Of a stretch of DNA of 64,000 bases, positions 56,232-63,909 are shown piece after piece. A program made the position numbers and the translations under genes. Where the stretch lies: positions 248,001 to 312,000 of the forward strand of contig CANMQP010000014.1 in the NCBI GenBank assembly GCA_947500035.1. Reading direction: 5' to 3'. Within the stretch, counting starts at the first letter, position 1; every line of letters begins with the position of its first letter. The notes under the pieces were generated by a model, which was not told where the DNA came from, made no database searches, and worked only from the letters and a program-made list of their open reading frames with translations. This stretch comes from an uncultured Kiloniellaceae bacterium (GTDB lineage: Bacteria > Pseudomonadota > Alphaproteobacteria > Kiloniellales > Kiloniellaceae).

Positions 56232-57137
56232 ATGTCACGCACCGTTGTCAGCTCGCACTCGAAAGAACTGGTGATCGGCTTCGATCAGCCTTTCTGCATC
56301 ATCGGCGAGCGTATCAATCCAACGGGCCGCAAGGCGCTGGCCGCGGAGATGGCCGCGGGCGACTACAGCCGGGTCGAATCCGACTGCCTGGCCCAGGTGG
56401 CCGCGGGCGCGCATATGCTGGACGTCAACGCCGGGATCCCCCTGGCCGACGAGCCCGCGATCCTGGCCGAGACCGTCAAGCTGGTGCAGTCCCTGACCGA
56501 CCTGCCCCTCTCCATCGACTCATCCATCGTCGAGGCCCTGGAAAGCGGCCTGAGCGTCTATCAGGGCAAGGCCCTGGTGAACTCGGTGACCGGCGAAGAC
56601 GAGCAGATGGAACGGGTGCTGCCCCTGGTCAAGAAGTATGGCGCGGCGGTGGTCGCGATCTCGAACGACGAGACCGGCATCTCCATGGATCCGGAGGTGC
56701 GTTTCGCCGTCGCCAAGAAGATCGTCGAGCGCGCCGCCGACTACGGCATCCCCAAGGAAGACGTGGTGGTCGACCCCCTGGTCATGCCGATCGGCGCCAT
56801 GGGCACGGCGGGCCAGCAGGCCTTCGCCATCGTCCGTAAGCTGCGTGAGGAGCTGGGCGTCAACACCACCTGCGGCGCGTCGAACATCTCCTTCGGCCTG
56901 CCCAACCGCCACGCCATGAATGCCTTCTTCCTGGCCATGGCCGCCGGGGCCGGCATGACCTCCGCGATCATGAACCCGCTGCACGAAGAAGAATTGACCG
57001 GCATCAAGGCCTCCGACGTTCTGCTGGGTCACGATAAGGACTGCCGCGCCTGGATCAAAAAGTACCGCGCCCCCGCCCCCGAAGGTGCCGAGGGCGAAGG
57101 TGCCGGCCGCCGCGAGCGGCGGCGTCGTAGAGGTTAA
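56232..57137 (+). CDS. Methyltetrahydrofolate:corrinoid methyltransferase (MtgA/AcsE-like)
   Basis: A 301-residue pterin-binding-fold enzyme that moves a methyl group between the corrinoid protein and tetrahydrofolate. Motifs are CIIGERINPTGRKALAAEMAAGDY, AHMLDVNAGIPLADEP, SIDSSIVEALESGL, NSVTGED, VVAISNDETGISMDPE and TTCGASNISFGLPNR, all of the AcsE/MtgA/MetH-MeTr group. It ends in a Glu/Gly-rich linker and the tail GRRERRRRRG, which the catalytic fold does not need. I chose ATG 56232; an upstream in-frame ATG at 56148 gives a poor N-terminus. Confidence 0.94.
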   Translation: MSRTVVSSHSKELVIGFDQPFCIIGERINPTGRKALAAEMAAGDYSRVESDCLAQVAAGAHMLDVNAGIPLADEPAILAETVKLVQSLTDLPLSIDSSIVEALESGLSVYQGKALVNSVTGEDEQMERVLPLVKKYGAAVVAISNDETGISMDPEVRFAVAKKIVERAADYGIPKEDVVVDPLVMPIGAMGTAGQQAFAIVRKLREELGVNTTCGASNISFGLPNRHAMNAFFLAMAAGAGMTSAIMNPLHEEELTGIKASDVLLGHDKDCRAWIKKYRAPAPEGAEGEGAGRRERRRRRG

Positions 57138-57157
57138 AACTTCGCCGCGAGCGGCGG
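57107..57157. repeat. 15-bp duplicated GC hairpin word
   Basis: CGCCGCGAGCGGCGG occurs at 57108-57122, in the arginine-tail codons, and again at 57143-57157, just after the stop codon at 57135-57137. Each copy can fold as CCGC/GCGG. It is another 3'-end duplication. Confidence 0.85.
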
Positions 57158-57321
57158 AGGAGGAGAGACCAAAGTCGGGGGAGTTAAGCGGGGAAACACC
57201 GCCCGGAGCTTTAAAAGCGCAGTTCATGCCGTCGGCAGACAAGTCTGGTCATGAGCCGCGCGGTTAGGCTATCTGGGAGCGGGAATTGCTTTTGAGTTGA
57301 GGCAGGTGAGTTGAGACAGGC

Positions 57322-59397
57322 ATGTCTGAGACACTGAAAGAAATCGGCGAACCGGCGACCAAGGAAGCAAAGCAGGCACTGGTCGTCTTCACGCCCTCGG
57401 GACGGCGCGGCCACTTCCCCGTCGGCACCCCCGTCCTGAAGGCCGCCCGCAGCCTGGGCGTGGATATCGATTCGGTCTGCGGCGGGCGCGGCATCTGCGG
57501 CCGCTGCCAGGTCCAGCCGGAAATCGGCGACTTCGCCAAGCACGGCATCTCCAGCCGGGCCGAAAACGTTTCCCCCGGCAACGAGGTCGAGGCGCGCTAC
57601 ACAAAAAAGCGCGGCATGAAGGCGGATCGCCGCCTCTCCTGCCAGAGCCTGGTCCAGGGCGATCTGGTGGTGGATGTGCCCGCCGACAGCCAGGTCCACA
57701 AGCAGGTGGTGCGCAAGCGCGCCGAGGTCCGCGATATCGAGCTCGACCCGGCCATGCGCCTGCACTATGTCGAGGTCGAAGAGCCCGACATGCACAACCC
57801 CACCGGCGATCTCGAACGCCTGATCGCCGCCCTGAAATCCCAGTGGAGCCTGACCGATCTGGAATGCGACCTGCGCACGCTCCAGGGCCTGCAGCAGGCC
57901 CTGCGTAAGGGCGAGTGGAAGGTCACCGTCGCCGTCCACCGCGGCCAGGTCATCACCGCCATCTGGCCGGGCTTCCAGGGCAACGCCTACGGCATGGCGG
58001 TGGATGTGGGCTCCACCACCATCGCCGCGCATCTTTGTGATCTGCAGACCGGCGAGGTCCTGGCCTCGTCGGGCATCATGAACCCGCAGATCCGCTTCGG
58101 CGAAGACCTCATGAGCCGGGTCTCCTACGTCATGATGAACCCGGGTGGCGACAAGGCCATGACCGCCGCCGTGCGCGACGCGCTCAACAGCCTGACCGAG
58201 GCCGTGGCGGAAGAAGCCCAGATCGACCGCACTCACATTCTGAACGCCACCTTCGTCGGCAACCCCATCATGCATCACCTGCTGCTGGGCATAGACCCGA
58301 CCGAGCTCGGCGGCGCCCCCTTCGCGCTGGCCGCCAACTCGGGCATGACTCTCTGGGCCACGGAGCTGGAACTGAACATCAACCAGGATGCGCGGGTTTA
58401 CGTCCTGCCCTGCATCGCGGGACATGTCGGCGCCGACACGGCGGGCGTGATCCTCTCCGAAGCGCCGCATCTGGCCGAGGAAATCACCCTGGTCGTGGAC
58501 GTGGGTACCAACGCCGAGATCGTGCTGGGCAGCAAGGAGCGCCTGCTCGCCTGCTCCTCCCCCACCGGCCCGGCCTTCGAGGGCGCGCAGATCTCCTGCG
58601 GCCAGCGCGCCGCGCCCGGCGCCATCGAGCGCGTGCGCATCGATCCGGAGACCTTGGAACCCCGCTTCAAGGTGATCGGCAGCGACCTCTGGTCCGACGA
58701 GCCGGGCTTCGCCGCCGAAACCAAGAAGACCGGCGTCACCGGCGTCTGCGGTTCCGGCATCATCGAGGTCCTGGCCGAGATGTTCCTGGCCGGCCTCCTG
58801 CTGACCGACGGCACCGTCAACGGCGAAATGGCCGCCAGGACTCCGCGCATCCAGCCCGACGGCCGCACCTTCTCCTACCTGCTGCACGAGGGTGACGGGA
58901 AAGGCGACGGAGAGCCCGAGCTGCGCATCACCCAGAACGACGTGCGCGCCATCCAGCTCGGCAAGGCCGCGCTCTACGCCGGCATCCGCCTGCTGATGGA
59001 CCACCTGAAGATCGACAGCGTCGAGCGCATCATGCTGGCGGGCGCCTTCGGCAGCCACATCGACGTCAAATACGCCATGATCCTGGGCATGATCCCCGAC
59101 TGCCCCCTGGACCGGGTGCATTCAGCCGGCAACGCCGCGGGCACCGGCGCGCGCATCGCCCTGCTGAACCAGAAAACCCGCGACGACATCGAAGCGGTGG
59201 TTAAAAAGGTCGAGAAGATCGAAACCGCCGTCGAAGCCAAGTTCCAGGACCACTTCGTCCAGGCCATGGGCATCCCCCATACGACGGCAGTGTTCCCGCA
59301 TCTGGCGGCGGCGGTGGAGCTGCCCGCACCGAGCGTGAAGGCGGCCCCGGAGGGGGATGATGATGGCGGGAGACGGCGGAGACGGAGAAGGGGGTAG
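57322..59397 (+). CDS. Corrinoid reductive activator: [2Fe-2S] plus ASKHA domain
   Basis: A 691-residue activator that returns inactive Co(II)-corrinoid to Co(I) using ATP and a low-potential electron. N-terminal ferredoxin domain: Cys53, Cys59, Cys62 (SVCGGRGICGRC) and Cys107 (LSCQS). A linker follows, then the ASKHA ATPase of the DUF4445/RACo type (AVDVGSTTIAAHLCDL, VVDVGTNAEIVLGS, SSPTGPAFEGAQISCG, LAGAFGSHIDVKYAM). It ends in an acidic linker plus GGRRRRRRRG. It is the last gene of the operon, 184 bp after the methyltransferase. This is the RamA/RACo role; presence of an [2Fe-2S] rather than [4Fe-4S] site fits RACo. Confidence 0.93.
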   Translation: MSETLKEIGEPATKEAKQALVVFTPSGRRGHFPVGTPVLKAARSLGVDIDSVCGGRGICGRCQVQPEIGDFAKHGISSRAENVSPGNEVEARYTKKRGMKADRRLSCQSLVQGDLVVDVPADSQVHKQVVRKRAEVRDIELDPAMRLHYVEVEEPDMHNPTGDLERLIAALKSQWSLTDLECDLRTLQGLQQALRKGEWKVTVAVHRGQVITAIWPGFQGNAYGMAVDVGSTTIAAHLCDLQTGEVLASSGIMNPQIRFGEDLMSRVSYVMMNPGGDKAMTAAVRDALNSLTEAVAEEAQIDRTHILNATFVGNPIMHHLLLGIDPTELGGAPFALAANSGMTLWATELELNINQDARVYVLPCIAGHVGADTAGVILSEAPHLAEEITLVVDVGTNAEIVLGSKERLLACSSPTGPAFEGAQISCGQRAAPGAIERVRIDPETLEPRFKVIGSDLWSDEPGFAAETKKTGVTGVCGSGIIEVLAEMFLAGLLLTDGTVNGEMAARTPRIQPDGRTFSYLLHEGDGKGDGEPELRITQNDVRAIQLGKAALYAGIRLLMDHLKIDSVERIMLAGAFGSHIDVKYAMILGMIPDCPLDRVHSAGNAAGTGARIALLNQKTRDDIEAVVKKVEKIETAVEAKFQDHFVQAMGIPHTTAVFPHLAAAVELPAPSVKAAPEGDDDGGRRRRRRRG

Positions 59398-59492
59398 ATA
59401 ACAGCATTCTAGCAAGTCAATCTGGTGACGAACGGCATTGGTTCCACAGGATTTTCTGGCCCGCTCGTCCCGGCGCACGTGCTGTAACCCGG

Positions 59493-59708
59493 ATGATCGG
59501 CATGATTTTGAGGCTCATAACCCCTGCGTACTATGGTGCCGTCATCGCGACGGCAGCCCTATGGTCCATCGCGGTCGATTGGCGGCCGTGGGCTGAGACG
59601 GGCCTCGTTGTCCGCGAGCCACATATATGGTGGGCGGTCCTCTCGCTCTTCACCACGGTCGGTTTGTACATCTACCGGAAGAAGTTGCGGAAAGGCCGGT
59701 CAGGATAA
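59493..59708 (+). CDS. Small two-pass membrane protein
   Basis: A 71-residue protein with two hydrophobic segments (LITPAYYGAVIATAALWSIAV and WWAVLSLFTTVGLYIY) and a basic end (RKKLRKGRSG). No family is recognised. It lies 95 bp after the corrinoid activator on the same strand; whether it belongs to that operon is unclear. A second in-frame ATG is at 59502. Confidence 0.6.
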   Translation: MIGMILRLITPAYYGAVIATAALWSIAVDWRPWAETGLVVREPHIWWAVLSLFTTVGLYIYRKKLRKGRSG

Positions 59709-59842
59709 TCCCGGCCGGATAAGGCCACGGCGGCGGAGCCGGCAACTCTGCCGAAGAGACCGCAAGATAGGACCCAACTCCCTACGACAGAGGCTGTAAC
59801 GAGGACGGCGGCAGCGCCACGCTCACCTTGCGCGAAGCGGCC

Positions 59843-60841
59843 TTAGTCGACGCGGCCGATGCTGTTGATGCGGAACAGGGCTTCCAGCAGGTTTGATTTG
59901 GAGCGCTTCGGAAAATGCTGCTCGAAGAGGCGTTCGCTCTCGCCGTTGGCGAAGAGGGTGAAAATCGCGGACTGCAGGGCCAACGCCAGGTCGACCCGGT
60001 CCGGGCGGACGATCAGAGCATAGGGTTCGTAGGAATAGAATTTCCCTGACAGGATGGCGTCGCAGTCCCGGTCATTCTGCAGGTGTTCATCGAGATAGGT
60101 CTGCAGCATATCGCGGTCGCCGAAAAAAAACGCGATGTCGCCGCGGCAGAGCCACTCGACTCCCTGGGCATAGTTTCCGACCAGTGACTCGATGCAGATG
60201 ACCTCGCCGGGCCGCAGGCGGAAGAGCTCAAGCGTCTCAGAACTCCGCACGGCGTCCTGCGCGGTCGTTTCATTCAGAACGCCAACCCTCAACAGCGGCG
60301 TGCGGTCCGCAGGCAGGGAGGGTTTCAGACTCTCGGCCTGCCCCGCGCAATAGGGCGCGCGCCCGATGGCCGCCACATCGCTCGAGGAACCGCCGGCGAC
60401 TTCCGACGTCGCCGCAGCAGCCGTTTTTGTAACCGCCTTCGCGGCGGCCGAATAGCGGCTGATAAAGGCTTGCTCCGCTTTCGCTGAGTAGGCGTAGGAA
60501 ACGCCGCTGAGAAAAATAATCGGCGTAAAGAGGCGCAGCCCCGCCCGCTCCTTGGTCACCGAGGTGGTATCACACAGCATATCCACCTCGGAAGCATCAA
60601 GCTTCCGCCAGCGCGAAACGGCATCCACCGGGACGCGGGTGACCTCGTAGCCAGCCAACGCCAGAGCCTGGTCGCAGAACTCGGCAATGAAGCCACTGAA
60701 GGCCGGGCCGCCGGAGTCGCTTAAATGCACAAAGGGCCGGGCATCTTCGCGGTAGCCGGCGACGACCGGCTCGGCGGCCCGGGCGTGATCCGACAGCATC
60801 AGAACCACAGCGAGGGAAAGGGCTCCTGCAAGCGCTCTCAT
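59843..60841 (-). CDS. Periplasmic solute-binding-like protein (SBP_bac_3 type)
   Basis: A 332-residue exported protein with signal peptide MRALAGALSLAVVLMLSDHARA and the two-lobed SBP_bac_3 pattern (GFIAEFCDQALALAGYEVTRVPV, EVDMLCDTTSVTKERAGLRLFTPIIFLSG, SYEPYALIVRPDRVDLALALQSAI, GESERLFEQHFP). A central insert rich in Ala and Thr (AAAKAVTKTAAAATSE) is unusual. Several Cys (FCDQ, MLCDT, PYCAG, VICIES, WLCRGD, DCDA) may form disulfides. It overlaps the preceding membrane-protein gene by 4 bp (ATGA). No ABC permease or ATPase is nearby, so it may be a sensing partner of that protein. Confidence 0.82.
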   Translation of the reverse strand: MRALAGALSLAVVLMLSDHARAAEPVVAGYREDARPFVHLSDSGGPAFSGFIAEFCDQALALAGYEVTRVPVDAVSRWRKLDASEVDMLCDTTSVTKERAGLRLFTPIIFLSGVSYAYSAKAEQAFISRYSAAAKAVTKTAAAATSEVAGGSSSDVAAIGRAPYCAGQAESLKPSLPADRTPLLRVGVLNETTAQDAVRSSETLELFRLRPGEVICIESLVGNYAQGVEWLCRGDIAFFFGDRDMLQTYLDEHLQNDRDCDAILSGKFYSYEPYALIVRPDRVDLALALQSAIFTLFANGESERLFEQHFPKRSKSNLLEALFRINSIGRVD

Positions 60842-62616
60842 GCGTGGACCTCCGGCCGGACCGGACTGGCAAGGCGTTTTGCCCGGACAGCTTCCCGCCA
60901 TTTCTCCGCCCGGTCGAGCCGGCGCAGCGTCATGATCGTGGACAAACTGACGATCAGTCCGAAGATGACCGCCGCGAAGGTCTGGAACCAGATGATCGGC
61001 CAGATATGGTCCGCGGTGCCGGGGACGGAAAGGAACTGGGAAAACTGGTAGAGGGATCCGAACCAGCAGATCAGGGCCAGAACGACCACCAGTCCCGCAC
61101 TCACCCGCAGCATGTTCCGCAGGGAATTCTGATGCTTATCCCGAAGATCGAAGAAAAACGCCATGGCGGTCGCGTAGGCTGCGCCCATAAAGGCGTAGGC
61201 AATCGTGGGCCCCCACTGGGCCTCCTGCAGGAAGCGCTGCATCATGATGGTTTCATCGGCGGCGCGGAAGTAAGCGTCAGCGAAGAAAAAGAAGCCCATG
61301 CTGGCGGCGGCCGTCATATAGCAGATGATGAAGTAGAAGAGATACTGCGGCCAGGGGAAGACGGCCTGGGTATCGGAAAAACACCGCCAGTCGCCGTTTT
61401 CGACGCGCCGCAGCCTCATGGCCCAGCCCACCATCGCGGCGGGCCCGTAAAGAATGAGCGTGCCGATGAGCCAGAGAAAGGCCGTCTCGGGCGCGCGCTC
61501 AAGCCAGCTCCCCTCGATTCCGGGATAGCTCAGATAACCCAGGACACTGCCGGCAAACCCGACGAGAAACAGCGTGACGGCGACAACAACCAGATTCTGC
61601 AGCAAGATCGCGAACTGGTTCTGAGAGATGTCGCGCCCCCGGCGGGCGCTCTGAATCCACTGGCGCAAGGCATTGTGCTGACCGGCTAAACCCACGACCC
61701 GTCCGGAACCCGCCGGGGAGCGGCGCGGCAACCTGCTCGCGTTCTCAGCATAGATTGCCATCATCGCACAGACGTCGTCAGCCGCGCACTGCAGGCGGGT
61801 CAGCACCGCTTCCCATCGGTTGGCCAGAGCCCGTTGATCCTGCACAGCGGCCTGCCCCTGCTCCCCCTGGCGGCCCCGCTGCCGGGCGGCGCGGTCGATC
61901 AGATCGTCGATGTCCTCGGTCACCGCCTGCGCCCGGTCGCGAATTTCATCGGAGATCGACTTGAACTGGACAGTGACCTTTCGGCCCGGCCAGGACTGGC
62001 CTTCCCCGATCCATTCAAGGGCCTCGATCTTGATCATCGCGGCCTTGACCCGCTCCCTGTCCACCCGGTCACCCAGCACCTCATGCGCCACACGCAAGGT
62101 GTTCTCGGTTCGGGTCGCCGAGTCACTGTCCATCGCCGAATCATCCAGCGGCGCCTCGAAGAGAGCGTCCGTCAGATCGTTAAAGCTGTCGGGAATGCCG
62201 ACCAGACGATGCGTCAGTCTCCGGGCGTGCTCCTCCAGCCGGTTGAGCAGGGGAAACTGCGGCAGCACGCCGGTGATGATCAGACTGACGACCAGCGGTA
62301 CGATGGGACTCGCGGGATCGACGTCGTCAAATCCGATCTCCTGAAAGTACGGCCGAAGAAGAACCGTAAAAACCGGTTCGCCCACCGAACAGATCAGGAA
62401 AAAGAAGATCGAGAGCAACGCCGAATAAACCGCCCAGCCGCGCAGATACATCGCGCTGCGCAAGAGTTTCGAGGGCGACAGCATCTCGACAAAGCGGGTT
62501 TGCCTGGACTTCGCATGATCGTTTTCCAGCCGTTGATTGAGGCGGTCCCACGCAAACAACAGGATGAAGAACAATCCTGTCAGGAAGGCATAGAGGTATG
62601 TTCCTTCAAAGGGCAT
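60838..62616 (-). CDS. Uncharacterised 592-aa polytopic membrane protein
   Basis: A large protein with transmembrane segments near the N-terminus (YLYAFLTGLFFILLFAW, VYSALLSIFFFLICSV, IVPLVVSLIITGVLPQF), a long hydrophilic helical domain of about 230 residues (REMs such as RAQAVTEDIDDLIDRAARQRGRQGEQGQAAVQDQ), and five or more segments at the C-terminus (AILLQNLVVVAVTLFLVGFAG through FAAVIFGLIVSLS). I recognise no family. It is translationally coupled to the solute-binding protein downstream and follows a small secreted peptide gene by 16 bp, so the three form an operon. Confidence 0.8.
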   Translation of the reverse strand: MPFEGTYLYAFLTGLFFILLFAWDRLNQRLENDHAKSRQTRFVEMLSPSKLLRSAMYLRGWAVYSALLSIFFFLICSVGEPVFTVLLRPYFQEIGFDDVDPASPIVPLVVSLIITGVLPQFPLLNRLEEHARRLTHRLVGIPDSFNDLTDALFEAPLDDSAMDSDSATRTENTLRVAHEVLGDRVDRERVKAAMIKIEALEWIGEGQSWPGRKVTVQFKSISDEIRDRAQAVTEDIDDLIDRAARQRGRQGEQGQAAVQDQRALANRWEAVLTRLQCAADDVCAMMAIYAENASRLPRRSPAGSGRVVGLAGQHNALRQWIQSARRGRDISQNQFAILLQNLVVVAVTLFLVGFAGSVLGYLSYPGIEGSWLERAPETAFLWLIGTLILYGPAAMVGWAMRLRRVENGDWRCFSDTQAVFPWPQYLFYFIICYMTAAASMGFFFFADAYFRAADETIMMQRFLQEAQWGPTIAYAFMGAAYATAMAFFFDLRDKHQNSLRNMLRVSAGLVVVLALICWFGSLYQFSQFLSVPGTADHIWPIIWFQTFAAVIFGLIVSLSTIMTLRRLDRAEKWREAVRAKRLASPVRPEVHA

Positions 62617-62632
62617 CTAAACATCCACCCGC

Positions 62633-62770
62633 TCAACAGCGTTGGATGTTGGGATTACACGGCGCCGCCTGCGCATGGGCGCCATCGGAACCGCCATAGT
62701 CCCTGGGCGCGAGCAAAGCGGCCGAAAAAACGAAAGCGATGACAATGGCAAAGATAAATTTCTGCGTCAT
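62633..62770 (-). CDS. Small secreted peptide with C-terminal CNPNIQRC
   Basis: A 45-residue protein: MTQKFIFAIVIAFVFSAALLA forms a signal peptide and the short rest is PRDYGGSDGAHAQAAPCNPNIQRC, with two Cys at the end that could pair. GGGGAAGAGAA lies directly before ATG 62770. An upstream in-frame ATG 36 codons earlier would mask the signal. It heads the operon with the 592-aa membrane protein, whose gene starts 16 bp after this stop. The family is not known to me. Confidence 0.6.
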   Translation of the reverse strand: MTQKFIFAIVIAFVFSAALLAPRDYGGSDGAHAQAAPCNPNIQRC

Positions 62771-62890
62771 TTCTCTTCCCCGGACGAAATTGAAACGCAT
62801 TAATTGATCGTACACTAACATAATAATACTGCGAAAAAAACAATTTTCTGGCGACAGGGTCGGTTTTAATTCCCCCATTCATTGCGCGCT

Positions 62891-62917
62891 CCGGAGGTTC
62901 TCGCTCCGGCTTTTTTT
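62891..62917 (+). terminator. Rightward rho-independent terminator without a known gene
   Basis: CCGGAG (62891-62896) pairs with CTCCGG (62904-62909) and is followed by C and seven T. The orientation terminates rightward transcripts, but the nearest rightward gene ends at 59708. It sits in the spacer between leftward genes. Confidence 0.65.
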
Positions 62918-62976
62918 ATAAGACGGCGGGCGGGCCCCGACCCCCACATCGAAGTCCGCCCGCGTCTTGCGGCGCC

Positions 62977-63909
62977 TTACGCCTGCTGCGACTTCCCGAG
63001 GATCGCGTTCATCGGCGACTTGAAGAGGCTATCCAACCGGAAGGCCCTTCCGCCCTGATAGGCGATGAGCAACCAGCCCGCCGCCAGGAAGGCGAACTCA
63101 CGCTTGATGGCGTTCAGGTTGTTCCACAGGGTCGCGTCGAAGCTAAGCTTACCCACGCTGTACCAGGCGATGACCGCAAAGGCGGCGATGGCCGCGATAC
63201 GCGTGGCGTGGCCGCTGGCGAGGACCAGGCCGATCGCCACCAGCAACACCGGAATCTCGACGAAGCTCTTGATGTGGCCGTAGCCTGCAAAGAAACCGCC
63301 GACGATAAAGACCGCCGCAACCGAGAGGCGCAGCAGCAGGCCGTAGTGATTCCAGTTGGTCTGCTCCGGCGCCATGCCCCGGTTCAGGAAGCGCTGATCA
63401 ACCGAATAGGACCCCGAGCCCAGGGCGAAGAGGATGAAACACATCCCCGACAAGCCGATGTCGCGGATCTGTACCAGCAGCGCTGGCGAGAAGTGAGAGC
63501 TGACTTCGCTCTCCAGCCCCGAGACCGTGACCACCGGCAAGGCGATCACGAAGCTCCAGAGCAGGAAGGCGTAGATAAAACTCAAGGCCCGCACGAAAAC
63601 ACCGGCCAACAGCGCGATGCCGGACAGCAGTTCGAAGGCGGAAAGCAAAGTCAGGAAGGCCAGCGGTGTCAGGAAGGGATCCGGTCCGGAAAAGAGATAC
63701 TCTTCGAAGAAGGAATTGATGTAGCCGTTGGCGGCCATGTATTTGGTCACCAGAGCCTCGGACTGGGCGGCGTCGATCGCGCGCGACAGCTTCCACCAGC
63801 CGCCGACCAGGAAAACCGAGCCGAGGCCGAGCCGCAGCAGAAGGGCGATTTTGTTCGCGGACGCGGATTTCACGTCCGTGGGGATTTCTCCCCAGAGATT
63901 GAAAGTCAT
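62977..63909 (-). CDS. DoxX-family membrane protein (two DoxX repeats)
   Basis: A 310-residue inner-membrane protein with two DoxX-like halves. The first is LLLRLGLGSVFLVGGWWKLSRAI with LLSAFELLSGIALLAGVFVRAL, the second LLLRLSVAAVFIVGGFFAGYGHIKSFVEIPVLLVAIGLVLASGHATR. The DoxX fold is found in quinone-linked and unknown redox proteins. ATG 63909 has GGAG seven bases upstream; an earlier in-frame ATG is less likely. No thioredoxin or quinone oxidoreductase partner is visible before the right edge. Confidence 0.88.
   Translation of the reverse strand: MTFNLWGEIPTDVKSASANKIALLLRLGLGSVFLVGGWWKLSRAIDAAQSEALVTKYMAANGYINSFFEEYLFSGPDPFLTPLAFLTLLSAFELLSGIALLAGVFVRALSFIYAFLLWSFVIALPVVTVSGLESEVSSHFSPALLVQIRDIGLSGMCFILFALGSGSYSVDQRFLNRGMAPEQTNWNHYGLLLRLSVAAVFIVGGFFAGYGHIKSFVEIPVLLVAIGLVLASGHATRIAAIAAFAVIAWYSVGKLSFDATLWNNLNAIKREFAFLAAGWLLIAYQGGRAFRLDSLFKSPMNAILGKSQQA

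Noticed and set aside
57211-59121. 636-codon frame on the - strand opposite the corrinoid activator
   Set aside because: Antisense shadow of a gene with clear iron-sulfur and ASKHA motifs; Asp/Val/Gly/His-rich composition is typical of antisense frames.
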